From the NCBI GenBank assembly GCA_021201135.1, contig JAJQGT010000025.1, positions 1-64,000 of the forward strand: DNA of 64,000 bases, in the 5' to 3' direction. Shown piece by piece: positions 1 to 8,020 of this stretch. Source of the stretch: Oscillospiraceae bacterium (GTDB lineage: Bacteria; Bacillota; Clostridia; Oscillospirales; Ruminococcaceae). Under the pieces are notes generated by a model. The model was not told where the DNA came from, searched no databases, and worked only from the letters and a program-made list of their open reading frames with translations. Within the stretch, counting starts at the first letter, position 1. Each line of letters opens with the position of its first letter. Made by a program: the position numbers and the translations under genes.

Positions 1-109
1 CCCCTTTCAGGGGAGGCTTTTTGTATCCTTACAAAACTTTGATAAAGCACAATAAGGCTCCCCTGAAAGGGGAGCTGGATGCGCCGAAGGTGCAGACTGA
101 GGGGTTTCC
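1..109. repeat. Palindromic intergenic element, copy 1 (cut by window start)
   Basis: This is the right-hand part of the element family also found at 1251-1394, 11492-11546, 53627-53817 and 63672-63815. It holds both copies of the CCCCTTTCAGGGG-type palindrome (1-14 and 57-74), a small hairpin with a TTC-like loop and the terminal AGGGGTTT. The left end lies outside the window. The arm at 1-22 ends in a T run and could act as a terminator for the gene to the left. Confidence 0.8.
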
Positions 110-141
110 CGAAAAAACCTCTCAAATATTGCGATTACTAC

Positions 142-170
142 TTGACTTTTGCAATTTTAAATGTTATTAT
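142..170 (+). promoter_or_regulatory. Sigma-A type promoter of the SigH-like gene
   Basis: TTGACT at 142-147 and TATTAT at 165-170 are separated by 17 bases. The predicted transcript starts near 177, which places the true start codon at TTG 202 or ATG 226 and excludes upstream in-frame ATGs. Confidence 0.75.
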
Positions 171-201
171 ATTGAGTGAAATTAAGTGCGGGGTGGTTCG
201 G

Positions 202-756
202 TTGAAGCAGAACGAATATCAGGCTATGACCGAACGTGAGCTGTTTGAAGCCCTGAAGACGGACAAGCACGCTTATTCCGAGCTCGTTTCGAGGCACCTT
301 GAAACGGTCGGACAGCTTGCGGGAATCTATGCCGGCAGTGCGACAAACGGCGCCGATTTCGACGACCTCTATTCCGAGGGGCTGATGGGGCTCATGAACG
401 CCGTCAGGACCTATGACGAGTCGAAGGGTGCGAGCTTTGGGACCTATGCCCACACCTGCATCAACAACCGCATGATCAATTCTCTGCGCCGCTCCAACAG
501 GATTCGGGGCAGTGAAGAGCCGATTGAGGATCTGGAGGTTGCCGAGCTCAGCTCTCCCGAGAGCATCCTTCTTTCGAACGAGGGAATTTCGGAGGTCATG
601 AAGCTCGCCGAGAGCAGGCTTAGCCCGCTTGAGCGGGATGTCCTTCGGTGCTATCTCGAGGGGAAATCGCACGTCGAGACGGCAGAGGAGCTTGGAGTAA
701 ATCCAAAGGCGGTCGACAACGCTCTTCAGAGAGTCAGGCGGAAGTTCCGCAAATAA
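202..756 (+). CDS. Sigma-70 family RNA polymerase sigma factor, SigH-like
   Basis: The protein is about 184 residues and has the layout of a small group 3 sigma factor. Region 2 contains DFDDLYSEGLMGLMNA followed by FGTYAHTCINNRMINSLRR, the core-binding and -10 recognition segment. Region 4 near the C terminus reads LSPLERDVLRCYLEGKSHVE with a helix-turn-helix. The pattern is closest to the Spo0H/SigH group, where such factors control stress and early sporulation genes; the target set here is unknown. TTG 202 is preferred because GGGGTGG lies 6 bases upstream and the promoter at 142-170 excludes earlier starts; ATG 226 is the alternative. No anti-sigma gene is adjacent. Confidence 0.85.
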   Translation: MKQNEYQAMTERELFEALKTDKHAYSELVSRHLETVGQLAGIYAGSATNGADFDDLYSEGLMGLMNAVRTYDESKGASFGTYAHTCINNRMINSLRRSNRIRGSEEPIEDLEVAELSSPESILLSNEGISEVMKLAESRLSPLERDVLRCYLEGKSHVETAEELGVNPKAVDNALQRVRRKFRK

Positions 757-884
757 TTTTGGTAGAAACCCTTTCCCGGGTTCTATAATACACAAGCCAT
801 GTAGCTAATTCGCAAATATCGTTCAAAGCGCACTGATTGCAGGTTTAGTCCGCACGGCAAATACTAAAAAGTGAGGGAAATTAT

Positions 885-1151
885 ATGTACGAAGACAAAA
901 CGTTGGTATGCCGTAATTGCGGAAAAGAATTCGTTTTTACAGCCGGCGAGCAGGAATTCTATGCAGAAAAAGGCTTTGAGAACGAGCCCAAAATGTGCAA
1001 GGATTGCAGAAGAGCCAAGAAGGAAGAGGGCAAGCAGTATTACACCGCTGTTTGCGCATCTTGCGGCAAGGAAGCAAGAGTCCCCTTCAAGCCCCATGAT
1101 GACCGCCCTGTATATTGCAGCGATTGCTTTGCAAAACAAAGAAAGAACTAA
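885..1151 (+). CDS. Small double zinc-ribbon protein
   Basis: An 88-residue protein with two four-cysteine ribbons: C9, C12, C38, C41 and C57, C60, C78, C81, each pair spaced CxxC. The centre is rich in lysine and glutamate. It matches a common Clostridia family of probable zinc-ribbon proteins with no established biochemical role; nucleic-acid or protein binding is a guess. The gene is monocistronic, starts with ATG after a GAGGGA-like ribosome site and is closed by a strong terminator at 1181-1212. Confidence 0.85.
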   Translation: MYEDKTLVCRNCGKEFVFTAGEQEFYAEKGFENEPKMCKDCRRAKKEEGKQYYTAVCASCGKEARVPFKPHDDRPVYCSDCFAKQRKN

Positions 1152-1180
1152 AAAGACCGTGGCTTTAACCTGAGACTTTC

Positions 1181-1212
1181 ATCGGCGGATATATTCCGCC
1201 GATTTTTCTTTT
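1181..1212 (+). terminator. Rho-independent terminator after the zinc-ribbon gene
   Basis: ATCGGCGGA and TCCGCCGAT form a 9-bp stem with a TATAT loop, followed by TTTTTCTTTT. Confidence 0.9.
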
Positions 1213-1250
1213 GGGGTTGAAATGTTCGATAGAATGGCGTATAATAATGT

Positions 1251-1394
1251 AAACCCCTCCACCACCGGCTGATGCCGGCGGTCCCCCTCCCCTTTCAGGG
1301 GAGGCTTAACCAAGTTCTATCAGACATTTTAATGGAGCACAAACAGGCTCCCCTGAAAGGGGAGCTGGCACGCGAAGCGTGACTGAGGGGTTTC
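1251..1394. repeat. Palindromic intergenic element, copy 2 (complete, 144 bp)
   Basis: It runs from AAACCCCTCC to GAGGGGTTT with inner palindromes CTCCCCTTTCAGGGGAG at both ends and short variable hairpins (GCCGGC around GATG; CACGC around TTCG) between the terminal 9-mers and the inner palindromes. The right end abuts the AAGGAGG ribosome site of the DUF1858 gene. Confidence 0.88.
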
Positions 1395-1410
1395 CGAAGG
1401 AGGATTCAAA

Positions 1411-1641
1411 ATGGAAATCACAAAAGATACAATGATATATGACATCGTCGCCTATGACAGCGGGTGTGTCGATTTGTTTATGGAGATTGGCATGCACTGC
1501 TTCAGTTGTCCGGCGGCTCTTTTCGAGACGGTCGAGGAGGCTTGCTCGGTGCATGGCGTCGACGTCGACGACTTCCTCGAGGGACTGAACGCTTATTTTG
1601 CGGAGCATTCCCCGGAAGCGGAAGAGAACAATGCTGAGTAA
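1411..1641 (+). CDS. DUF1858 / hybrid-cluster-associated redox disulfide protein
   Basis: The 76-residue protein matches the DUF1858 family (TIGR03980 type): an N-terminal segment EITKDTMIYDIV, then a helical core holding C30-F-S-C33 and a further C19. Members are thought to be small thiol-redox proteins found near hybrid-cluster or iron-sulfur proteins; the function is not established. The start has an ideal AAGGAGG site. The 3' end overlaps trmK by 11 bases, implying coupled translation. Confidence 0.88.
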   Translation: MEITKDTMIYDIVAYDSGCVDLFMEIGMHCFSCPAALFETVEEACSVHGVDVDDFLEGLNAYFAEHSPEAEENNAE

Positions 1642-2311
1642 ACGGCTTCTTTGCTGTTCCGAAATGGTTCGGGGCGAAGTCCTCGCCGATATCGGAACCG
1701 ACCACGCTTGGCTGCCGATTTATCTTGTAGAGAATGGGAAGTGCGAGCGTGCTTATGCCTGCGACATCGCTGAGGGTCCGCTCTCTTTCGCGAAGAAGAA
1801 CATTGCGAGCGCCGGACTTGAGGATAAGATTGCGACTGTCCTCTCGGACGGGCTCACTATGCTCTCGGATGAGAGCATTTCCGACATCGTCATCGCCGGA
1901 ATGGGCGGGGAGATGATCCGGGACATACTTGCGAACGGGCTTGAAAAGGCGAAAACGGCGAACCTTATCCTCCAACCGAACACCCGGGCGTGGGAGCTCG
2001 TGGACTGGTTATGCCGGAATGGTTTTGAAGTAATCCGGCAGAAGGTCGTCGCCGACGGGAAGTTTGTTTATCCCGTGATAAATGCAAACTACATGGGCAC
2101 TGAGAAAATTCTCACTCAGGCGGAATGTCTGGCGGTGGGGCTCGACCTCGGCGAAGAAATTTCGAGAGAGTATCTCACGGCACAGGTGAAGCGCTTGAGA
2201 GGCGCCGCAAACGGAATGAAGAAGGCGTCGAATCCGAATAACGACGAGATGGCAGAGCTCGAACGGACAGCCGACGAAATAGAAAAGCTCTTGGGAGATG
2301 AAGCGAAATGA
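1631..2311 (+). CDS. trmK: tRNA (adenine(22)-N(1))-methyltransferase
   Basis: A 226-residue class I methyltransferase of the TrmK family, which methylates A22 in the D-loop region of tRNAs using S-adenosylmethionine. The SAM site is seen as VLADIGTDHAWLPI near residue 17 and the catalytic segment as IAGMGGEMI; a charged coiled coil forms the C terminus, as in YqfN. ATG 1631 (MLSKRLLC) is chosen because it aligns with the family N terminus; upstream in-frame codons lie within the DUF1858 gene. The gene overlaps the Nif3 gene by four bases (ATGA), the usual trmK-nif3 pairing in Firmicutes. Confidence 0.93.
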   Translation: MLSKRLLCCSEMVRGEVLADIGTDHAWLPIYLVENGKCERAYACDIAEGPLSFAKKNIASAGLEDKIATVLSDGLTMLSDESISDIVIAGMGGEMIRDILANGLEKAKTANLILQPNTRAWELVDWLCRNGFEVIRQKVVADGKFVYPVINANYMGTEKILTQAECLAVGLDLGEEISREYLTAQVKRLRGAANGMKKASNPNNDEMAELERTADEIEKLLGDEAK

Positions 2312-3093
2312 CAACAGTCAGAGATATTTATAATTACATCGACAGCTTTGCGCCGTACCGCACGCAGGACAGCTGGGACAACTCGGGACTACTGGTCGGG
2401 GACGGGGATGAGCCCGTCACGAAGGCTCTTTGCGCCCTCGATGCCTCGATTCCGGCGATACTTGAAGCCGAAAGACTCGGGTGCCAGTTGATTTTAACGC
2501 ATCACCCCGTCATTTTCGACCCTTTGAGGAGCCTCGACAGTACGGTTCCTGCGGCGTTACTGTTCAAAAAGGGCATTGCCTGCATTTCGTCGCACACGAA
2601 CCTTGACAGCGCCGAGTATGGCATCAGCGACATGATGGTGGATAAGCTTGGACTCAAGAACTTGCATAAAATAGTCGATATAAACAGGAGCGACCCCGTC
2701 ACCGGCAGAGTTGTCGGCTACGGAGCGGTCGGGGAGTGCGAAACTGAATTAACTCCCGAAGAGCTTGCGAAGCTCTGCAAAGAGAGATTCAACTGTATCG
2801 CCCTGAAATATGTGGCGGGCAACAGGAATATCAAAACCGTCGGCATGATTTCGGGAGCGGGAGGCTCATATGTCACGAACGCCTATGAACTCGGCTGTGA
2901 TGCCTATATTTCGGGCGACGTGAAGCAACAGGACTTCATCGAAGCCGAACGCCTCGGCATAACCCTCATAGATGCGGGGCACTTCGAGACGGAAACGATT
3001 GCGATGGAGTATTTCAAAGAGAAGCTCGGGGAGAAATTCCCGGAAGTAGAATTTGTGGTATCGGAAGAGAGCTTTTTGGCGAAGACGGTGTAA
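2308..3093 (+). CDS. Nif3-like dinuclear metal-centre protein (short form)
   Basis: A 261-residue protein of the Nif3/YqfO family. The metal ligands are visible in LILTHHPVIFD, ISSHTNLDSAEYGISD and, near the end, DAGHFETETIAMEYF. The length matches the short form without the inserted PII-like domain. The family has been described as a GTP cyclohydrolase type 1-like protein, but its true substrate is debated. It is translationally coupled to trmK by an ATGA overlap, and the GH5 gene follows after 12 bases, so the three may share a transcript. Confidence 0.9.
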   Translation: MTTVRDIYNYIDSFAPYRTQDSWDNSGLLVGDGDEPVTKALCALDASIPAILEAERLGCQLILTHHPVIFDPLRSLDSTVPAALLFKKGIACISSHTNLDSAEYGISDMMVDKLGLKNLHKIVDINRSDPVTGRVVGYGAVGECETELTPEELAKLCKERFNCIALKYVAGNRNIKTVGMISGAGGSYVTNAYELGCDAYISGDVKQQDFIEAERLGITLIDAGHFETETIAMEYFKEKLGEKFPEVEFVVSEESFLAKTV

Positions 3094-3105
3094 TCGGAGG
3101 CTAAT

Positions 3106-4230
3106 ATGAAGAGATTTCTGCCTGTTACAATCTGCATAGTTCTTGTTCTCAGTCTGCTCACCGCTTGTGGAGACGGGGATATTGCCATCAATTATACCGA
3201 CGAGATGAGAGACATTACTTCCATGGAGCTTGTCTCGGAGATGGGGATTGGGTATAATCTCGGGAACTCGCTTGATGTCTGCAATGCGGACAGGGACGGC
3301 GACGGGGTGATTGACGAAAACTCATCCGACGTCGACGAAACGCTCTGGGGCAATCCCGTCGTCACGAAAGAGCTTATCGAGTTCGTCAAAGAGTCGGGAT
3401 TCAATTCTATCAGAATTCCCATCACCTGGCGCGATCACATCGACGAGGACTATAATATTGACGAAGAGTGGATGGACAGGGTACAGGAGGTCGTCGACTA
3501 TGCCTATGACCTCGGGCTTTACGTCATCATAAACGTCCACCATGACGGCGGCGGAGACCCGGAGTTCGGGGCTTGGATTAGAAACGCCTCGACCGACTAT
3601 GACGGAGTGCTCGAAAAGTACCTCGCCATCTGGCAACAGATTTGCGACAGGTTTGAGGACTACGGCGACAGATTGATTTTCGAATCCATGAACGAGGTCG
3701 GCTTTGATGACCTCGACGAGTGGAAGGCTTATGAGACGCTTAATAGTCTCAATCAGGCGTTTGTCGACTTGGTTCGCTCGAGCGGCGGGAACAACCCCGA
3801 AAGACACCTTCTGATTGCGGGGTACTGGACGGACATCGCCGAGACCTGTGACAGTCAATTCGAAATGCCCGACGACCCGATGGACAGGTGCATACTCTCG
3901 GTGCACTATTACACCCCGTGGCAGTTCTGCACGACAAATCAGCAGTATGAATGGGGAACAGACGAAGAAATCGCCCTTATGGAGTCGAAAATCGAGCTCC
4001 TGAAGGGCTATTATGTGGACAAAGGCGTGCCGGTCATCATCGGCGAATACGGGACCTGCCTCGGAAACGACGAGGACTCGAGGGTGCTCTTCTGCAAGAC
4101 GCTCGTAAGCCTTTGCTCCGATGCGGGGATTCCCACATATATCTGGGACGACGGGACGCTACTTGACAGAGAAAATCTTGAGTGGCAGAATGAAAGCATG
4201 ATAAAAGCAATCAAAAAAGCAAGTAAGTAG
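3106..4230 (+). CDS. GH5 family glycoside hydrolase, lipoprotein
   Basis: A 374-residue secreted glucanase-type enzyme. A lipoprotein signal peptide ends at LLTAC (C21). The GH5 TIM barrel follows: GIGYNLGNSLD (48-57), SIRIPITWRDH, NVHHD (143-147), acid/base glutamate E197 in ESMNE, and nucleophile E314 in IIGEYG. Cellulase or xyloglucanase activity is the likeliest, from GH5_4-like motifs. Between NLGNSLD and WGNP is a calcium-loop-like insert DRDGDGVIDE (62-71), unusual for the family. It would be anchored on the outer face of the membrane. It is positioned behind nif3 and ahead of rqcH with short gaps. Confidence 0.9.
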   Translation: MKRFLPVTICIVLVLSLLTACGDGDIAINYTDEMRDITSMELVSEMGIGYNLGNSLDVCNADRDGDGVIDENSSDVDETLWGNPVVTKELIEFVKESGFNSIRIPITWRDHIDEDYNIDEEWMDRVQEVVDYAYDLGLYVIINVHHDGGGDPEFGAWIRNASTDYDGVLEKYLAIWQQICDRFEDYGDRLIFESMNEVGFDDLDEWKAYETLNSLNQAFVDLVRSSGGNNPERHLLIAGYWTDIAETCDSQFEMPDDPMDRCILSVHYYTPWQFCTTNQQYEWGTDEEIALMESKIELLKGYYVDKGVPVIIGEYGTCLGNDEDSRVLFCKTLVSLCSDAGIPTYIWDDGTLLDRENLEWQNESMIKAIKKASK

Positions 4231-4238
4231 GAGAAAGA

Positions 4239-6002
4239 ATGGCATTAGACGGAGTTTATTTAAGCTTACTTCGGCAGGAGATGGCGGGGCTCGTTGGGGC
4301 TCGGGTGGACAAGATTCATCAGCCGTCCCGCGACAATTTAATAATAAGTTTCCGGACGCTGTCGGAGGGCACGAAGAAGGTTCTGTTTTCGGCGAATGCC
4401 GGAACGGCGAGGGTGCACTTAAGCCGTAGCGAGCTCGAAAACCCGAAAACGCCGCCGATGTTCTGTATGCTCCTTCGGAAGCACCTGGGCTCTGCGAAGC
4501 TGATAGATATCAGGCAGGACGGGTTCGAGAGAATCCTCAATTTCGACTTCGAGGCGATCGACGAATTCGGCGACAGGGTCGTGCTGACTCTTGCGGCTGA
4601 AATCATGGGCAGATGCTCGAACGTCGTGCTTATAAATCAGGACGGGCGCGTCATCGACTCTATCAAGCGTGTCAGTGAAGACATGTCGAGCGTGCGGCTT
4701 GTGCTCCCGGGGATTACCTATTCTTTGCCGCCAAGGGATGAGAGAATCAGCCTTTTCGACATCGACAAAGAGGCTTTGGAGAACGGCATGCGGGGAAGCT
4801 CGCAGAAGGACCCGTCGAAAACACTCGTGAAGCTCATCGAGGGAATCTCGCCCGTTTTCGCACGGGAGGCGGTTTTCTATGCCCTTCGGGGTGACGAGAA
4901 GCCGGCAAGCGAGTTCTCGGACGACGAAATGTCGAGACTGCTCTTCTATTTAAATAACACCGCCGAAGACATCAAGTCCGGCAGGAATAAATATGTGATT
5001 CTCAAGGACAGAAGCGGCTTGATGAAGGATTTCTGCTTCGTGGACATCCACCAGTACGGTAATCTGATGATTTCAAAAGAATTTAACAGCCCGTCGGAGC
5101 TCCTTGACAGCTTCTATCGCGAGAGGGACACGGCTTTGCAGACCCGACAGCGTGCACAGGACCTCTTCAAGCTCGTTATGAGCTTGAGCGAGAGGACCGA
5201 GCGGCGAGTTGCGGCGCAGAAGCTCGAGCTCAAGGAGTGCGAAAACCGCGACGAGCTCAGAATCAAGGGCGACCTCATCATGGCGAACCTCTATAGAATC
5301 GAGAAGGGCGACGGGAGCGCGACGCTTGAGAACTTCTACGACGAGACCTGCCCCAAGGTGACGATTTCGCTCGACAGGCGGCTCACCCCTGCGCAGAACG
5401 CACAGCAGTACTATAAAGAATACCGCAAAGCCGACACCGCCGACAAAAAGCTCCGGGAGCTGATTGCGAGCGGCGAGGACGAGATAAAGTACTTGGAGTC
5501 TGTTTTCGATTCGCTCAGCCGTGCCTCCTCCGAAGGCGAGCTTGCCGAGATAAAGGCGGAGCTTGCGCAGGAGGGATATGCCCGACTTTCACGCTCGAAG
5601 GGGAAAGAGGCGAAGGCTCTCCCGCCGATTGAGTACCGCTCGTCGGACGGATTCAGGATTCAGGTCGGCAGGAACAACCGCCAGAACGACCAACTGACGC
5701 TCAAGACCGCCGAGAAGACGGACATCTGGCTCCACACGAAGGACTTCACAGGCTCGCACGTCATAATCTCGACGCACGGCGGGGACGTCCCCGAGAAGAC
5801 CATCGAGGAGGCGGCGCTGATTGCGGCTTACAACTCCTCGGCGAGGAATTCGTCGCTCGTCCCGGTTGACTATACGCTCGTCCGCTACGTCAAAAAGCCG
5901 TCCGGCGGAAAGCCCGGCATGGTCATCTTCACCAACCAGAAAACCCTCTACGTCACCCCCGACGAGGAGACGGTCGAGGCTCTCAAAACCGACAGAAAGT
6001 AG
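4239..6002 (+). CDS. rqcH: NFACT family ribosome quality-control protein RqcH
   Basis: A 587-residue homolog of RqcH/Rqc2 (formerly FbpA or fibronectin-binding protein). The NFACT-N domain starts MALDGVYLSLL, a central HhH and coiled-coil region follows, and the NFACT-R domain ends the protein with DIWLHTKDFTGSHVII. In Firmicutes RqcH binds stalled 50S-peptidyl-tRNA complexes and adds alanine tails to the stuck chain, marking it for ClpXP. It starts 8 bases after the GH5 gene with an AGGAGAAAG ribosome site. The last domain is especially GC-rich, as are its neighbours. Confidence 0.93.
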   Translation: MALDGVYLSLLRQEMAGLVGARVDKIHQPSRDNLIISFRTLSEGTKKVLFSANAGTARVHLSRSELENPKTPPMFCMLLRKHLGSAKLIDIRQDGFERILNFDFEAIDEFGDRVVLTLAAEIMGRCSNVVLINQDGRVIDSIKRVSEDMSSVRLVLPGITYSLPPRDERISLFDIDKEALENGMRGSSQKDPSKTLVKLIEGISPVFAREAVFYALRGDEKPASEFSDDEMSRLLFYLNNTAEDIKSGRNKYVILKDRSGLMKDFCFVDIHQYGNLMISKEFNSPSELLDSFYRERDTALQTRQRAQDLFKLVMSLSERTERRVAAQKLELKECENRDELRIKGDLIMANLYRIEKGDGSATLENFYDETCPKVTISLDRRLTPAQNAQQYYKEYRKADTADKKLRELIASGEDEIKYLESVFDSLSRASSEGELAEIKAELAQEGYARLSRSKGKEAKALPPIEYRSSDGFRIQVGRNNRQNDQLTLKTAEKTDIWLHTKDFTGSHVIISTHGGDVPEKTIEEAALIAAYNSSARNSSLVPVDYTLVRYVKKPSGGKPGMVIFTNQKTLYVTPDEETVEALKTDRK

Positions 6003-6011
6003 GCGCACCTG

Positions 6012-6374
6012 ATGGAAAGATTTGAAAGAACACTGCCGTATTTTATCACGATGATAGTATTTTTCTTTGCCCTGCCGATGATACTGGTAACGGTTGTGGG
6101 CAATGTCGGCGAGGAATACACCGCGGCGATAGGCTCAATCTATAACATGCTCCCGATGTTCGACCTCTGCTGTGGCTTGGTCGTCGGCTTCTTCTTCGGG
6201 AGAAGCAAGGGCAACGACTGGCTCGTGGCGCTCGAGGCGGGCGTTGCGTTCATCCCCTGCGTTTACTTGTTCTTCAACTCGACGGCGTGGATTTATGTTG
6301 TCCTGATTATCCTTGCGACCATGCTCGGGATTGTTCTCGGGAAAGTGTTTGGGGATAGGTTCGGGAGGAGATAG
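6012..6374 (+). CDS. Small polytopic membrane protein, unknown function
   Basis: A 120-residue hydrophobic protein with about four predicted membrane segments (near residues 10-30, 44-66, 71-88 and 91-113) and a basic C-terminal tail GDRFGRR. It follows rqcH by 9 bases and probably shares its transcript. I do not recognise a family. It could be a short accessory membrane protein; nothing in the sequence suggests transport or catalysis. Confidence 0.75.
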   Translation: MERFERTLPYFITMIVFFFALPMILVTVVGNVGEEYTAAIGSIYNMLPMFDLCCGLVVGFFFGRSKGNDWLVALEAGVAFIPCVYLFFNSTAWIYVVLIILATMLGIVLGKVFGDRFGRR

Positions 6375-6403
6375 CGGGAGTGCTATTTTGTCTTAAAAAA
6401 CGC

Positions 6404-6432
6404 TTGACAACCGTATTTTCTTGTGATATACT
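6404..6432 (+). promoter_or_regulatory. Promoter of tRNA-Leu
   Basis: TTGACA (6404-6409), a 17-base spacer and TATACT (6427-6432) place transcription initiation just ahead of the tRNA at 6446. Confidence 0.88.
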
Positions 6433-6445
6433 TTAATTCGTGCCT

Positions 6446-6532
6446 GCCGGTGTGATGGAATTGGCAGACGTGCTGGACTCAAAATCCAGTGGTAGAGATA
6501 CCGTACCGGTTCGACCCCGGTCACCGGCACCA
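6446..6532 (+). tRNA. tRNA-Leu (anticodon CAA)
   Basis: An 87-base class II tRNA with acceptor pair GCCGGTG/CACCGGC, anticodon stem CTGGA/TCCAG and loop CTCAAAA giving anticodon CAA at 6480-6482, a long variable arm, T-arm GGTTCGACCC and an encoded CCA end at 6530-6532. Confidence 0.97.
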
Positions 6533-6590
6533 GTAGCTCGCAAAGCGAGCTACCAAAGAAGCCCAGAACTTTGTTCTGGGCTTCTTCATT
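6533..6590 (+). terminator. Double hairpin terminator after tRNA-Leu
   Basis: A 9-bp hairpin GTAGCTCGC/GCGAGCTAC starts directly at the CCA end. It is followed by a 14-bp stem (6556-6569 with 6573-6586, TTT loop) and CATTTT. The first hairpin may serve 3' processing. Bases 6591-6680 hold nothing else recognisable. Confidence 0.85.
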
Positions 6591-6682
6591 TTGCCCCTCA
6601 TTCCGAAGCCATTTGCACGAAAATAACAGTTTTGATGGATTTGCATCCTGCAAATTCGTCATATTTCCCCGAAAAATTTTTC

Positions 6683-6711
6683 TTGACAAATTCTTAAGCA
6701 ACAAGTATAAT
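6683..6711 (+). promoter_or_regulatory. Consensus promoter of the str operon
   Basis: TTGACA (6683-6688), a 17-base spacer and TATAAT (6706-6711) form a full consensus sigma-A promoter 70 bases ahead of rpsL. Confidence 0.93.
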
Positions 6712-6780
6712 TAAATAGTCTGTGAGCGTATGCACACATGTGCGCTCACACAACTAAATTCTTACGAAAGGAGAGAAAAC

Positions 6781-7203
6781 ATGCCTACCTTTAACCAGTT
6801 GGTTCGCAAGGGAAGAGAAGTTTCTGTTTACAAGTCCACTGCTCCGGCTCTTCAGAAGATTTACAACTCCAAGAAGAAAGTCAGCGTTGATTTGTCCTGC
6901 CCTCAGAAGAGAGGCGTCTGCACCGCTGTTAAGACCCAGACTCCTAAGAAGCCTAACTCAGCTATGAGAAAGATCGCAAGAGTTCGTCTTACTAACGGCA
7001 CTGAAGTCACTGCTTACATCCCCGGAATCGGACACAACCTTCAGGAGCACAGCGTTGTTCTCATCAGAGGCGGAAGAGTCAAGGACCTCCCTGGTGTTCG
7101 TTACCACATCATCAGAGGAACACTCGATACTCAGGGCGTTGCCAAGAGAATGCAGGCTCGTTCCAAGTACGGTGCAAAGAGACCGAAGGCTACCAAGAAG
7201 TAA
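6781..7203 (+). CDS. rpsL: 30S ribosomal protein S12
   Basis: A 140-residue S12 protein starting [12 protein letters not shown], with the decoding-centre loops [23 protein letters not shown] broken as expected and the conserved [17 protein letters not shown] segment. S12 lies at the decoding centre of the small subunit; changes at the PKKPNS or GGRVKDLP loops give streptomycin resistance, and both loops are wild type here. The start at 6781 follows AGGAGAG. It is first in the rpsL-rpsG-fusA-tuf operon. Confidence 0.98.
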   Translation: MPTFNQLVRKGREVSVYKSTAPALQKIYNSKKKVSVDLSCPQKRGVCTAVKTQTPKKPNSAMRKIARVRLTNGTEVTAYIPGIGHNLQEHSVVLIRGGRVKDLPGVRYHIIRGTLDTQGVAKRMQARSKYGAKRPKATKK

Positions 7204-7432
7204 GCCACAGAACGCTGAAAAGCAAACAAACAAAGTAAAATCCACCACAGTCATGTGGGGTTGACATAGAAATATGCAAGAACGAAGTTCTTGTTGCGCA
7301 ACTTGTTGCGCGTAGCCTCATAACGGACTGACGGGGTCACTGCGGGAAGGCTTTGAAGACCTTATCCGACGGCTTTCTCGGGTGAAAACGAGTACCCATG
7401 ATAGCATTTTATTAATGAAGGAGGGAAGCGAA
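7204..7432 (+). other. rpsL-rpsG spacer with a hairpin
   Basis: This 229-base spacer has no gene. It holds a 7-bp hairpin CAAGAAC/GTTCTTG (7277-7293, GAA loop) without a T run and a GTTGCGC repeat next to it. It could be an RNA processing or regulatory element within the str transcript; no promoter is evident. Confidence 0.45.
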
Positions 7433-7903
7433 GTGCCAAGAAGAGGTAATATTGCAAAACGTGATGTTTTGGAAGATCCGGTGTATAATTCTAAGCTCGT
7501 CACTCGTCTTATAAACAACGTTATGGTTGACGGTAAGAAGGGCGTAGCTCAGAAGATTGTGTACGACGCATTCGAAATTGTAGAAACAAAGTCCGGCAAG
7601 CCCGCACTCGAAGCTTTCGAGCAGGCTATGGAAAACATAATGCCGAACCTTGAGGTTAAGGCTCGCCGTGTAGGCGGTGCTACCTATCAGGTTCCTATGG
7701 AAGTACGTCCGGCAAGAAGACAGACCTTGGGCTTGAGATGGCTCGTCAAGTATGCACGCGACAGACATGAAAAGACCATGAAGGAGAAGCTCGCTGGCGA
7801 AATCATGGACGCCATGAACGGAACCGGTGCGGCTGTCAAGAAGCGTGAGGACACTCACAAGATGGCAGAGGCAAACAAGGCGTTTGCTCATTTACGTTGG
7901 TAA
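7433..7903 (+). CDS. rpsG: 30S ribosomal protein S7
   Basis: A 156-residue S7 protein, exactly the usual bacterial length. It nucleates assembly of the 16S rRNA 3' domain and lies near the E site. Conserved segments include [16 protein letters not shown] and [11 protein letters not shown]. The start is GTG at 7433 ([11 protein letters not shown] follows), preceded by GAAGGAGGG; an in-frame ATG 51 bases upstream would give an N-terminal extension that S7 does not have. It is second in the str operon. Confidence 0.97.
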   Translation: MPRRGNIAKRDVLEDPVYNSKLVTRLINNVMVDGKKGVAQKIVYDAFEIVETKSGKPALEAFEQAMENIMPNLEVKARRVGGATYQVPMEVRPARRQTLGLRWLVKYARDRHEKTMKEKLAGEIMDAMNGTGAAVKKREDTHKMAEANKAFAHLRW

Positions 7904-8020
7904 TTTCCGGCGTGAAGCCATTAAGAAAAGTATTTTCTTTCGGCAGTCTGCTTTTGGGTTGGGCAGACAGCACTAAAGTGCAGGTAAAAAAGCCCTCACA
8001 AAGGGGCATGGAGGATTTGT

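Noticed and set aside
7204-7432. Extra promoter at TTGACA 7261
   Set aside because: No acceptable -10 box lies 16-18 bases downstream.
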